A stretch of DNA of 64,000 bases from CAZMNY01 sp964567745 (GCA_964567745.1 CAZMNY010000042.1:12826-76825); one strand, 5' to 3'; positions 52,539-62,044 are shown, counted from the first letter of the stretch. The notes: generated by a model from the sequence alone, not told the origin. Translations and numbers: made by a program.

Positions 52539-54137
52539 TCAGCGGGTGCCGCGCACGAACGCCTGATCGACGGGCGAAAGTTTGTTGAGCGGCACTTTGA
52601 CGGTCTTTCCGTCTTCCTTGCGAAGCAGCGTGGCTTGACCATCCGCAAGACGCACGAACTTGGCGACGATTTCATACTTGCCATCGAGTGTCCGCCAAGT
52701 CCGATAGTTGAGCCAGCCCTTCGCGCGTCCGCCGAAAACAAACAAATTATCTTCGGGCGAGGCGAGCATGAGTGCTACGGTTGCGTTGGCTAATGGGGCG
52801 AAACCAAGGTAGCTGTCCCCGCCGAAGTTTCGTTTCGAGCCGAAGTAGCTTGCCGAGCCATGCGCGTTTCGGCTCAGCTCGAGGTAGCTGAGCCAATTGT
52901 TCAGATGCAGATTGAGTTGCGACTTTTGGCCATGCTTGATGCCAGCGGTGCCGAAGAAGAGTCCCATGCAGCAGTTGGCGTGTGCGTGCCGCATGCGGTT
53001 GTTGTAGGCGATGAGCCAGCGCCCCATTTTTCGCGCGGCGCCCAGTTGCTGCCCGCGGATCGATAGTCCCACGGCGGCACCACCCGTTCGCGCGGGAGCG
53101 TCGTTATCGCCTCGGGCTGACGATGAGTAACCGACAGCGCCGCTTTTCGTCATTGCCTTCAAGATTTCCGCTTGCGAACGATTCCAAGCCGCATTGTCGA
53201 TTTTGCAGCCGCACTTCTCGGCCAACGCCCAAGCGACGTGGGCGTGTGCGTTGATAATCGTCAGCCCTCCGCCTCCGTAGGTAACTTCGAACCGATGCCC
53301 CATGCGGCCGTTACCTGAAACCCGTTTGGCCAACAGATCGGCGCATTTCTGAATGTCCGGCAACACCGACTCATCTTCTGTCGCCAGATAGTACTCCGAC
53401 AGAAAGATCGCCGCGTTTGCGGTAATCCAGTTTTTCGGACCGCCACGAGGGTTCTTCAGGTCGATGTTCGCGATGCCGCTGCCCTGAATGAATTTCACCG
53501 TCTTACGGATGGCGGGAAGGTACTTGCGATCGCCCGCGCTCAACAGCGCCATGCCGACATATGCGCCTTGATAGTCGACCGCGTCTCCCGCGACATGCCC
53601 GGGCCAACTTCCGTTAGCTCGCTGGTTATCGACGATCCATTGATAGGCGCCGTTGCGATACTTGTCCGCCTTCGGACAATCATTTGGGAATGACTTGGCG
53701 TATCGCGGCGAAGGCGGCAACGCAATTTCTAGTTTCGTGCGTTTGTCGTTTCGCAAAACCGTCAGTTCGACTAGTGGAGGCTGCTTGGCGCAACCGGCGT
53801 CGAGTGCGGTTGCGAGTGCGGCTTGAGGTCCGGTGAAGCCCGCGTCGAGCTGTTTTGAATACGGGCCCCATGGCTTCCCGCTGGCCGCGACAATTCGGTC
53901 GCCCTCCTGCAATCCGCCAGCCTTGCCTGGACCATCCCCGACGTGCCGCACCAAGATCGCCCGATCGCCGTCCGTCAATCTTCCGGTGGTCGATAAGACG
54001 CCCAGCGGGAAGTCATGCACCTCGCCGCTCTTGCTGTTTTCCAGACGAGGCGCGTAGTAGGCATGGCGTGTCGTTTGCGCAAGGCAAACGGTCGAGACCA
54101 AGATTGGGATGAGCGCAAAGACAGGGGCGAGTTTCAT
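52539..54137 (-). CDS. Exported PDZ/DUF6288/SHD1 protein
   Basis: A 532-residue exported protein (signal APVFALIPILVSTVCLAQ). Residues about 55-125 form a PDZ-like domain (AGGLQEGDRIVAASGKPWGP). A central alpha-toroid region of DUF6288 type follows (GAYQWIVDNQRANGSWPGHV, DYQGAYVGMALLSAGDRKYL, GGGGLTIINAHAHVAWALAE, SGAVGYSSSARGDNDAPART). The C-terminal 60 residues are an SHD1 domain (RTWRTLDGKYEIVAKFVRLA, KVPLNKLSPVDQAFV), a peptide-binding module that is frequent in planctomycetes. It is flanked by two paralogous toroid proteins. The family has no known activity. Start ATG 54137 is chosen for its signal peptide; a TTG at 54167 is possible. Confidence 0.85.
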   Translation of the reverse strand: MKLAPVFALIPILVSTVCLAQTTRHAYYAPRLENSKSGEVHDFPLGVLSTTGRLTDGDRAILVRHVGDGPGKAGGLQEGDRIVAASGKPWGPYSKQLDAGFTGPQAALATALDAGCAKQPPLVELTVLRNDKRTKLEIALPPSPRYAKSFPNDCPKADKYRNGAYQWIVDNQRANGSWPGHVAGDAVDYQGAYVGMALLSAGDRKYLPAIRKTVKFIQGSGIANIDLKNPRGGPKNWITANAAIFLSEYYLATEDESVLPDIQKCADLLAKRVSGNGRMGHRFEVTYGGGGLTIINAHAHVAWALAEKCGCKIDNAAWNRSQAEILKAMTKSGAVGYSSSARGDNDAPARTGGAAVGLSIRGQQLGAARKMGRWLIAYNNRMRHAHANCCMGLFFGTAGIKHGQKSQLNLHLNNWLSYLELSRNAHGSASYFGSKRNFGGDSYLGFAPLANATVALMLASPEDNLFVFGGRAKGWLNYRTWRTLDGKYEIVAKFVRLADGQATLLRKEDGKTVKVPLNKLSPVDQAFVRGTR

Positions 54138-54325
54138 GGAGGCGTTCCCGTTCGTGTGGAAATACAACGAAGCTATGTTAGCCCAACACGCCTGGTGACG
54201 TTACGGGTAGGGCGAAGCCACATCAATATGGAACTGCGCCGCTGGCAACGCAGCGGACCCAAAACCGAGTCAATGGCTTTCCGATTCCAACAAAACCGGA
54301 GTCATTTGCCAGACGTTGAGCGCCG

Positions 54326-55912
54326 TTAGGGCGAAAATAGCTTGGCCGTCGGTTGGACGTCTCGGAGCCATTTTCTCCACGATTCCTGAGCGACTCTCTT
54401 TTGGGCGGCATTCGGCTCATTCGGCATGCCGAATCCGTCGAATCGTCGGGCGGCGGAGCGGAGTCCGTTGCGAGCCTCAATGGCGATTCGATTGTCAGGA
54501 TCGCTGAGTGCATAAATCAGGCCAGCCACCGATTCGAGTCGGCCATCTGCCGCCATCCGTTTGACGGCGAGCAGCCGATATTCGAACCGAGGCGAAGACA
54601 ACGCTTCGTGGATCTTCTTTATTTCCGGATCATTCGGGCTAGTGTCGACTCGCTCGATCTTGGGATCCTTGTAAGCGGACAAGTCGATTTCGCCGCCTTT
54701 GTCGAGTTCTTGAATCATGGCGTCGAAGTCAAATGCTTTCTTGAGCACGATCACGACACCCCTCTCGCGCTCGGTGAGGTTCGCCACATCCTTCGGTAAC
54801 TGGTCTCCGCCGCCCAGCACGCCGTCGATCGGAACCACGGATCGCGTGCTACGCATCAGGAACAAAACGGCGAACGACGTTGCAATCTGCGTGCCGTTGA
54901 TGGACCTAAAACTCCCATCGCTTTGTTGCTGCTTAGCCAACAGGTCGACGCCGTCGTTGTACCAAGCCGGTTCGTCTTCGCCGAACTCGGCGTCGCGATT
55001 GTTTGCTGCGAGTTCCTTGAAGGTCATGTATCGTTCCATCGCATACATGAAGTAGTAGAACGAATCAGTCTTCCGCCAACTGAAATTAGTGTCGAAGTAA
55101 TTGTTCGCTCGGTCCACAGTCGTCATGACTTGCGCACGGGTAATGCTCGAGGGTTTCGGGCCAACCTTGGCTTCTTTGGGCGCCACTCTCTGGAGCCCGC
55201 CATTGTCTTGATCACTCTTGCTCTTGTCGAAGAGGCCCAGAGCATCGGCGCAGATTAACGCACTGGCGGCACCAGCCGCCGTCAACGAAATGGACGTGCG
55301 GTTTTCGCCCGGGGCGTCAGGCTTGTAGGCGAACGAGCCATCAGGAAACTGCTTTTGGATCAACCAGCCAAGCGCCTTTTCATACACAGCGGATTCAACG
55401 GACAACTCAGCTGTCTTCAGTGCGACCCACGAGGCCATGACGCCGTATTGCGTCTGCGACATGTCGCCCGACGTCTCATTCGGATGGTTGTACGACCAAC
55501 TCCCGTCAACGCGTTGATTCTCTAACAACGCCGCGAGATAGTTCGCGATCTCCGCTCTATACTTCTGGCTGTCATAGGCGGACAGAAAGATAACCGCGAT
55601 GCCGATGCTGTACTGCGAAGCCTCCAGCGAGCGAAGGCGTTCCACGGGCAGCTTGCCCAGTTGAGCCACGTAATTGACCTCGGCGACAACATCGGGGTCG
55701 TCATGGTCGTCCGTCGCTTTCAGAATCGCCAGGCCCCGCAAGGCGTGTCCACCGAGTTTCGAGTGTCTCTTCCCCTCATCCGACCGCAGATAAGCAACGG
55801 CTTGCTTAACGATCTGCTGGACCGGTTCGCTCTCAGGATGATGCGCTCTGGCGGTTTGCAGTGATGAACCCAAGACAGCAAACGCGAGAACCAGGGAAGC
55901 GAACAGTTTCAT
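54326..55912 (-). CDS. Exported prenyltransferase/squalene-cyclase-fold repeat protein, paralogue 2
   Basis: A 528-residue exported protein (LFASLVLAFAVLGSSLQTARA signal region) that aligns over its full length with the 50856-52460 product: both share KLGGHALRG(M/L)AILKAT, SQTQYG(A/V)MASWVALK, FYYFMYAMERY and RRFDGFGMPNEPN. The repeats include RVDGSWSYNHPNETSGDMSQ and QSDGSFRSINGTQIATSFAV. As in paralogue 1 no cyclase acid motif is seen. The DUF6288 gene lies downstream on the same strand, 188 bases away. ATG 55912 was preferred to TTG 55918. Duplicates in inverted orientation may permit recombination. Confidence 0.86.
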   Translation of the reverse strand: MKLFASLVLAFAVLGSSLQTARAHHPESEPVQQIVKQAVAYLRSDEGKRHSKLGGHALRGLAILKATDDHDDPDVVAEVNYVAQLGKLPVERLRSLEASQYSIGIAVIFLSAYDSQKYRAEIANYLAALLENQRVDGSWSYNHPNETSGDMSQTQYGVMASWVALKTAELSVESAVYEKALGWLIQKQFPDGSFAYKPDAPGENRTSISLTAAGAASALICADALGLFDKSKSDQDNGGLQRVAPKEAKVGPKPSSITRAQVMTTVDRANNYFDTNFSWRKTDSFYYFMYAMERYMTFKELAANNRDAEFGEDEPAWYNDGVDLLAKQQQSDGSFRSINGTQIATSFAVLFLMRSTRSVVPIDGVLGGGDQLPKDVANLTERERGVVIVLKKAFDFDAMIQELDKGGEIDLSAYKDPKIERVDTSPNDPEIKKIHEALSSPRFEYRLLAVKRMAADGRLESVAGLIYALSDPDNRIAIEARNGLRSAARRFDGFGMPNEPNAAQKRVAQESWRKWLRDVQPTAKLFSP

Positions 55913-56268
55913 CGTCAAATTCTTTTCAAGTTGGCGCGCCGGGTGGAGATGCGAGGCTGTTCCGACAGTTCCTGTCCTGTTAGGGGGCTGACTTTCAGCA
56001 CAGAGACGCTACGGGAAGGCTACAAAAAACGAGACCCATTCGTCAAACTTCGGAATTCACCGTTTTGTCGACCGCAGTCTGGCGTCCGCCAATGCTCAGC
56101 GTGATGAATCGAAAACTCGTTCCGTTCAGAGCGCATTTGACGTCTGTGACAACCAGTTTGGGCGAATCGGCCACTGGCCTCGCGGCGGGATTCAGTTCGG
56201 GGCTATGCTTTGCAGTCGGGCCGCCCTAGGGTGTCCCTATCCGATTTTTCGAGCGTTTGAGCTGAGCT
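55913..56268. other. Intergenic region between divergent genes
   Basis: About 355 bases between the toroid-protein gene and the flippase gene. A minus-strand stretch near 56050-56200 reads about 60 codons without stop (KLVVTDVKCALNGTSFRF, then a stop) but has no start and no recognised family, so I do not call a gene. No repeat or RNA was seen. Confidence 0.45.
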
Positions 56269-57645
56269 ATGGATTTTTCCTCTTCGACCGACGACAGGCG
56301 ACGCCAGTTTTGGCGCCGATTCGGCGTCGATCGAGCGGTTGCCTATGCGGTGATGTTGCGCGGTTGGCAGTTTGCTGGCGGCGCGATCAGCACATTCCTG
56401 ATTCTGATGTTCTTCTCGGAGAATCAGCAGGGGTTCTACTATGTGTTCTCCAACGTTCTGGCGATGCAGACCTTCTTCGAGATGGGTTTCAATATCGTTG
56501 TCACGAACATCAGCAGCCACGAATGGTCGAAGTTGCGATTGGATGAAATGGGCGGCGTCCAAGGCGACGCGGATGCCCAGAGCCGGCTCATTAGCCTCGG
56601 CCGCCTTATTTTTCGCTGGTACGCGGTCGCTTCGTTCGCATTCATCTTTGTCATCGGACTTGTGGGACTCACTTTCTTCGCCACGCGTCCGGACGCGTCG
56701 GTTCAATGGCGCGAGCCTTGGTGTCTGCTGGCCGTCTCGACTGGCCTCATGTTGTGGACGCTTCCATACAACGCCATGCTCGAAGGGTGCGATCGGGTTG
56801 CCAGTGTCAATCGATTTCGACTCTACCAGGCCATATTGGGAAACCTGGCTGTTTGGAGCGTGCTCATCTGTGGTGGCGGTCTTTGGGCCGTTGTGGCGTC
56901 ATCATGGATGCGACTGGCTTGCGAGCTGGTCTTTCTCTTGATTGGATATCGCCGCTTTTTCTCGCCGTTTTGGCGGGCACCCAAAGCGGCGACGGTTTGC
57001 TGGCGGACTGAATTGTGGCCGATGCAATGGCGAGTTGCCATTGGCGGAATCTTCAATTACTTCGCACTCAACGTTTCCGGCCTGGTGATGTTCTATTATC
57101 ACGGCTCGGTCGTTGCAGGTCGGATGGGGATCACTTGGACGCTAATGATCGTGGCCCATACGGCCGCGTTGGCCTGGGTTCAAACGCGTACCCCGGTGAT
57201 GGGGCGACTGGTCGCTCGACGTGAATTCGAAAAACTCGATCGGCTGTTCCTGCGCTGGGCGTCTCTTTCGGTCGCGGCCATGGCGCTCAGTGGCGCCGCG
57301 ATTTGGCTAGGCGTGATCACACTGCCCTACTGGTGGCCCGAAGTGGCTCGCCGGATGCTTGGCCCACTCGAGACTGCCATTCTCGTGATCGCGTTTGTCG
57401 TCGCTCAATTCCCCCACTGTCAGACCTACTATGTTCGCGCCCACAAGCGAGACAATTTGCTTGTTGTCAGCGCGTTCAACGGCGCAGGCATCGCCCTGGC
57501 CGTTTGGTGGGCGGGGGCTCAATACGGCCCGATCGGAGCTGTCTGCGGGTACGCGGCGGTCAATGCCTTGATCCTGCTGCCCTTTCAAACCCGCAAATGG
57601 ATGCAGTGCCGCAACGAACGGATCGACGACTCCGCCAATTCATGA
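56269..57645 (+). CDS. Polysaccharide/lipid flippase-like (MOP superfamily) membrane protein
   Basis: A 458-residue integral membrane protein with about twelve hydrophobic helices, for example QFAGGAISTFLILMFF, AFIFVIGLVGLTFFA, GNLAVWSVLICGGGLWAVVA and AMALSGAAIWLGVITLPYWW. The overall layout (helix pairs, Arg/Lys-rich cytoplasmic loops, FNIVVTNISSHEWSKL) fits Wzx-type oligosaccharide flippases of the MOP superfamily, though a permease of another type cannot be excluded. No glycosyltransferase or polymerase gene lies nearby. The start ATG 56269 is preceded by GAGCT only, a weak ribosome-binding site. The broken sensor kinase follows 88 bases later. Confidence 0.75.
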   Translation: MDFSSSTDDRRRQFWRRFGVDRAVAYAVMLRGWQFAGGAISTFLILMFFSENQQGFYYVFSNVLAMQTFFEMGFNIVVTNISSHEWSKLRLDEMGGVQGDADAQSRLISLGRLIFRWYAVASFAFIFVIGLVGLTFFATRPDASVQWREPWCLLAVSTGLMLWTLPYNAMLEGCDRVASVNRFRLYQAILGNLAVWSVLICGGGLWAVVASSWMRLACELVFLLIGYRRFFSPFWRAPKAATVCWRTELWPMQWRVAIGGIFNYFALNVSGLVMFYYHGSVVAGRMGITWTLMIVAHTAALAWVQTRTPVMGRLVARREFEKLDRLFLRWASLSVAAMALSGAAIWLGVITLPYWWPEVARRMLGPLETAILVIAFVVAQFPHCQTYYVRAHKRDNLLVVSAFNGAGIALAVWWAGAQYGPIGAVCGYAAVNALILLPFQTRKWMQCRNERIDDSANS

Positions 57646-57733
57646 CGCTTCAGAATCGGTCGGCGCCGGCTGTATCGTTTGAGCCAGTCATGCGGCTCGT
57701 TCTCGCTTATCGAAGGACTACGTCAACAGCATC

Positions 57734-59205
57734 GTGGCCTCAATGTGGAATGGACTGCTGGTCGTCGACGATTTGGGCGTTGTTTGCAAAACCAATCCCG
57801 CCGCCAGCCGATTGTTCGGGTTGCCGGAGTCGGAATTGATCGGCGCCAACATTAATCGCCTGCTGATGACAATTGATGGGGCGGCCTATGACCCGATGGA
57901 CTTGCTCATCGATCAACTCCCTGAGGGCATCGACGGATTCGCCGCGAACGGGGGCCGTGAGCCGACACCCGTATCGATTTCGAGCGCTCCGATTAAGGAA
58001 CCATCGGGGCAACGCCGGCAGTTCGTCGTTGTGCTCAAGGACATCACGGTTCGCAAAGAAACCGAAAGCGCGCTGGACCAAGCGATCCGCGAGGCGCGCC
58101 GAGCGAGTCAGGTCAAGAGCGAGTTCCTGGCGAACATGTCGCACGAGTTGCGAACACCCATGAACTCGATCATCGGCTTTACAAAACGCCTCATGGGTAA
58201 GCTCGAGGGAGAGCTCAAGCCGCGTCACATGGCCCGACGCGTTCCGCGGGCGGCACGGGGTTAGGACTCTACATCACGATGCAATACGTCGAGATGCACG
58301 GCGGACGCGTGCGAGTCGAAAGCAAAGTTGGCGAGGGAAGCACGTTTACGGTCACGCTCCCCTTTCAGCAGCCTTCGCCAGCGACGACCGTTGAGACGCC
58401 AGTGTCCGAAGCGACTCCGGAAGCGACGAGCGACGAAGACTATGTTGGCGTGCTGATTCTCTGCTTGGACAATGACGACGACAGCCGCCAATTGCTGAAA
58501 CTCACGTTGGAGGAGGAGTCCGGTTATCAAGTAATCGCCGCGAAGAGTTTTGACAGTGCGATCGCGCTTGCCGACGCCCACAATCCCGACTTGATTTGCC
58601 TCGATCTCAATATGCCCAGTCGCAACGGGCGGGAAGTCAGGGATGCACTCGCCTCAGATTCCGCGACGGCTGGAATTCCAATTATCTTCTTGTCGTCGCC
58701 TGACGTCGCAAGCAAACGAAAAGGCCTCGACCCGGACCGCGTGCTCGCCAAGCCCGTCGATACAACGCTCATGTTGGCCATGATCGAGAATGCGGTGACG
58801 TCCAACATCGGAAGCGTTCTGCTCGTGCAGAGTGAGTCGGAAGCACGAGATTCGCTGGCTCAGTCGCTTGCGGATCGGGGTATTCGAACTTGGTCAGCAA
58901 GCAACAACGAGGAAGGACTAGAGCAATTGAGTCGTAACGAGCCGACGGCGATTGTGCTCGATGTCGATTCTCAACACGACGATGCTCTGGAGTGCCTGAA
59001 CGCTTTGAGTTCCGAGGAGACGTACGCGAGATTGCCTGTAGTCGCCATCACGCAATTAGAGCTATCAGCCGAACTGAGTGAAGCGATTTCTCGTCAGGTC
59101 GATTGCCTTTTAGACAAGAACGAATTGACGCCAGCGAAAGTTGTCGCAGCGATTCTGATGGCGTGCAAGCGTCGTCGACATACCGTCGAGGCGGCGCGTG
59201 TGTGA
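57734..59205 (+). pseudogene. Hybrid histidine kinase with internal out-of-frame deletion
   Basis: 5' part (57734-58264): a PAS-like domain ([20 protein letters not shown]) and a HisKA domain ([20 protein letters not shown], phosphorylatable His in SHELR). At about 58230 the reading jumps to the end of the ATPase domain: the first frame stops at 58262-58264, and a second frame carries [20 protein letters not shown] and [20 protein letters not shown] (G2 box and final strand). The N, F and G1 boxes between are missing. The second frame continues into two receiver domains; the first has phosphoacceptor Asp ([13 protein letters not shown]) and Lys (VLAKPVD), the second is degenerate. The N-terminal sensor is also absent. 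A functional kinase is not expected. Confidence 0.85.
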
Positions 59206-59206
59206 G

Positions 59207-59248
59207 GTGTTGAGTGATGTGTTGATTGATGTGTTGATTGATGTGTTG
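59207..59248 (+). repeat. 12-bp tandem repeat, 3.5 copies
   Basis: GTGTTGAGTGAT, GTGTTGATTGAT, GTGTTGATTGAT, GTGTTG in perfect phase, directly between the stop of the damaged kinase frame and the REC-GGDEF gene. Confidence 0.9.
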
Positions 59249-59278
59249 CGGTGGACCGAATAAGTAAGGATAAGGCCA

Positions 59279-60213
59279 TTGCCCAAGATTCTGATTGTCG
59301 ACGATACGCCGGACAACATCAGCTTGCTCGAATTCTGTCTCGACGACGAGGCGGACTACGACTTCTATTCGGCATTCGACGGGCAGGAAGCGTTGCGCGT
59401 TGCCCGCGAGATCCATCCTGATGTCATTTTGTTGGACGTCATGATGCCTGTGATGGATGGCTTGGAAACCTGCCGGCAAATCCGACTTGATGATGAGCTT
59501 GCCCAAGTGCCTGTGATTCTAGTCACTGCCATGGCGGGCGAAGATGATGCGGTCAAAGGCCTCGACGCCGGTGCCTACGACTACGTCACCAAGCCGTTCA
59601 ATGAGCGAATCGTCGCGGCTCGAGTTTGAGCGGCGGTGCAGAGGTATGCGATCGTTGCTGAGAATCACCGGCTTATTGGCGAGCTGGAAAAGTCTGCTCG
59701 CATGGATGGCTTGACCCAACTCTACAACCGTCGAGCATTCTTCGAAGTTTTCGAACGCGATCTGGCGCGCGCTGCTCGGCGAAACAAAGTCGGCTCATGC
59801 GTCATGATTGATGTCGACCACTTCAAAAACGTCAACGACAATTTCGGCCACCTCGCCGGAGATCAAGCACTGATAAAGGTCGCCAAGTGCTTACAAGTGG
59901 CTGGACGAGATAGCGACGCTGTGGGTCGGTATGGCGGCGAAGAATTCTGTGTTGTGCTCCCCGACACCGATCTTGATGGCGGCCTGATTTGGGCTGAGCG
60001 TTGTCGCGAATGCATTGAGCAGATCCCATTTGTTTGGGACGGGCAGCCGGTTCCATTATCCGCCAGTTTCGGCGTCGCGGAATGGCACCCGGCCGACCGC
60101 GATGTCGTCGTCATTGTCAACCGAGCTGATCAAGCGTTGCTCGACGCAAAAAGCTCGGGCGGAATCGAGTGGTCGCTGCGAAAGACTGCGCCGAATCGCT
60201 GCAGAACGCGTGA
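59279..60213 (+). pseudogene. REC-GGDEF (PleD-like) diguanylate cyclase, broken by stop and frameshift
   Basis: Starts at TTG 59279 (AAGGATAAGG upstream): receiver domain PKILIVDDTPDNISLLEFCL with phosphoacceptor Asp in VILLDVMMPVMDG and Lys in YVTKPFNER. A TGA at 59627-59629 ends this frame; downstream in the same frame the protein resumes with AVQRYAIVAENHRLIGELEK and the GGDEF domain (DGLTQLYNRRAFFEVF, active-site GRYGGEEFC). A CGA to TGA change would explain the stop. Near 60155 one base seems lost: the shifted frame reads GRNRVVAAKDCAESLQNA and stops at 60213, the family's usual end, whereas the uncorrected frame runs into the convergent gene. GTG 59636 might allow re-initiation of a GGDEF-only protein. 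Confidence 0.82.
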
Positions 60214-60234
60214 GCCGCAGAGCATTCGAGCATA

Positions 60235-61575
60235 TTACAGCTCGGGGATTGGGCGGCCATGTTCGGTGACGATGGGAATCGGACGGCCTCGTGAATTCGT
60301 CCAAGAGGCGGCGAGATCGACGCCCAAGTGTCGAAACGTTGTGGCGGCAAGATCCTGAGGCCTAACCGGGCTCTTGGCGATCGCTCCGCCTCGTGAATCG
60401 GTGGCACCGATGACTTGCCCATGATTCAGCCCGCCTCCCGCCATGACCATCGACATCACGTTCGTCCAGTGATCACGTCCCGCATCCTTGTTGATGACCG
60501 GTGAGCGGCCGAACTCGCCCATCATCATGACAAGTGTTTTGTCGAGCATCCCGCGCTGCTCCAAGTCGTCAATCAGAGTCGCCAGCGTGCGGTCGACTCG
60601 TGGAAGCAAAGGCGTGAGCCCTTTTTCAATGCCTCCCCAACGCACTTGATCGCCATGGTGATCAAAGTATCCCCAGGCGCCGCTGACCAAGACAAACGTC
60701 ACGCCCGATTCGACGAGTCGCCTAGCGAGCAAGGCTTTCTGCCCGATGCTGTCGTTACCATACGCCTCGCGCATCGTCGCCGACTCTTTGCCGACATCAA
60801 ACGCGTCTTGAACTTCACCCGATAGCACCATTTCGTAGGCTCGTCGAGTTAAGTGGTCAACTTGTCCGAGGGCCTGGTGCTGATCGAGTTTGCGGTGGAG
60901 TTGATCGAAACTGGCTCGCAGGTTTTCGCGATCTTGTAGGCGGGGAATGTCGACGCCACTCGGTAGAGCGAACTTGCCGGCCAACTCGTTCCCTTTGACG
61001 GGGGCATACTGGGTGCCCATGTCGCCAGCTTCCCAGACGTCGGAGCCCCACGACCGTGCGAGTCCAACGAAGGCCGGCATGTTGGGATGATTCGGGCCGC
61101 GAAACTTCGCGGCAATGGCGCCCATCGAGGGATAGCCGCCGCCGTCTCGACCATCGTTGGTTCGTCGAGCGAGCGGATTGCCGGCTTGCATCGTGATCGG
61201 CGTATGATTGCTGGCTCGACAATCAACCGAACGGATAATCGACAACTTGTCTGCGATGGCCGCCTGACGCGGAAGATGCTCACACAGTTGAACGCCGGGC
61301 AGCTTTGTTGAAATGACGCCGTACGGTCCGCGAATTTCCTTCGGCGCGTTGGGTTTTGGATCCCACATGTCAATGTGGCTCGGCCCGCCGGAGAGCCAAA
61401 ACAGAATGACTGCCTTCTTGTCTCCCGATGCTTGGCCCGCCGCCGCCGATCGCGAATTCAATTGCGAGGCCGCCAAGCCGCCGAGCCCGGCCATGCCCGT
61501 CTGCAGAAACCAACGCCGCGATCCGACTCGAATAGTTGGACTGACAGCACTTGAATCGTATCGATCAGCGAACAT
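60235..61575 (-). CDS. DUF1501 Tat-exported protein
   Basis: A 446-residue DUF1501 protein, related to the sulfatase/alkaline-phosphatase-like fold. The twin-arginine signal is SRRWFLQTGMAGLGGLAA. Hallmarks: VILFWLSGGPSHIDMWDPKP, SVDCRASNHTPITMQAGNP, FVLVSGAWGYFDHHGDQV and VMMMGEFGRSPVINKDAGRDHW, in which the Asp, His and Asn residues could bind metal. Members are very abundant in planctomycetes, often next to DUF1549/DUF1553 cytochrome-like genes; no such partner is present here. Convergent with the broken diguanylate cyclase. Confidence 0.95.
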   Translation of the reverse strand: MFADRYDSSAVSPTIRVGSRRWFLQTGMAGLGGLAASQLNSRSAAAGQASGDKKAVILFWLSGGPSHIDMWDPKPNAPKEIRGPYGVISTKLPGVQLCEHLPRQAAIADKLSIIRSVDCRASNHTPITMQAGNPLARRTNDGRDGGGYPSMGAIAAKFRGPNHPNMPAFVGLARSWGSDVWEAGDMGTQYAPVKGNELAGKFALPSGVDIPRLQDRENLRASFDQLHRKLDQHQALGQVDHLTRRAYEMVLSGEVQDAFDVGKESATMREAYGNDSIGQKALLARRLVESGVTFVLVSGAWGYFDHHGDQVRWGGIEKGLTPLLPRVDRTLATLIDDLEQRGMLDKTLVMMMGEFGRSPVINKDAGRDHWTNVMSMVMAGGGLNHGQVIGATDSRGGAIAKSPVRPQDLAATTFRHLGVDLAASWTNSRGRPIPIVTEHGRPIPEL

Positions 61576-61692
61576 AGTCAGCTCCGTAGGACGTTGTACG
61601 CGAAGCTCCTGATTCTTGTGGAACCGGTAGCAAACGTCAACCTTTATTTCGACCAGGTCAGTCTTCCAACTCGCTGAAATCCACTAGCAAAG

Positions 61693-61962
61693 GTGTATTC
61701 AGTGCGGAACGCCATAGTGCGAGTGGGCGACACGGGATTCGAACCACCAGCGCCAAACCCTGGGAAAACAGCAACTCTGGGTCAAGGCGGCGCAGAATCC
61801 GGCGCACTCAGTGCGCTTCAGGACCAAATCGGCACCGATCTACGGTTGATCATCGAGGCATGGCCCGACCTGCAGGAAGCAACCAAGGAAGACGTTATGG
61901 CGATAATTCGGACTGCATGCGAGTCGCCTCATCATCGTCTACGTCTACGCAACTTCCTTTAG
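61693..61962 (+). CDS. Small ORF reading through a tRNA 3' fragment, WP-tail type
   Basis: An 89-codon frame starting at GTG 61693. Its first third (RVGDTGFEPPAPNP) is the translation of the antisense of a tRNA 3' end, a known artefact signature near tRNA-integrated elements. The second part (GTDLRLIIEAWPDLQEATKE, then DVMAIIRTACESP) resembles the tail of the ORF at 63702-63881. A tail of this kind (IIxxW...L...A....IMA) seems to recur near tRNA ends in planctomycetes as far as I recall. Whether it is translated is uncertain. Confidence 0.4.
   Translation: MYSVRNAIVRVGDTGFEPPAPNPGKTATLGQGGAESGALSALQDQIGTDLRLIIEAWPDLQEATKEDVMAIIRTACESPHHRLRLRNFL
61723..61748 (-). other. Degenerate tRNA 3'-end fragment
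   Basis: On the minus strand TGGTTCGAATCCCGTGTCGC contains the T-loop TTCGAAT and an acceptor-like 3' side, but the T-stem pairs poorly and no anticodon or D-arm follows. Read as the leftover of an attachment site in a tRNA gene. Confidence 0.55.
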
Positions 61963-62044
61963 TAAAGTAATTCAACAGGTTTCGTAGACGCGCCAACGAG
62001 ATATTCGCAAGAGTCGTGTTTGAGATTTTCGGTTAGGCGGCGTC

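Larger units (their letters stand above)
61576..62044. other. Region with tRNA 3' fragment and small ORF
   Basis: About 470 bases after the DUF1501 start. It holds the T-arm/acceptor-like fragment at 61723-61748 and the small ORF 61693-61962; the remainder shows nothing else recognisable. Confidence 0.5.
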
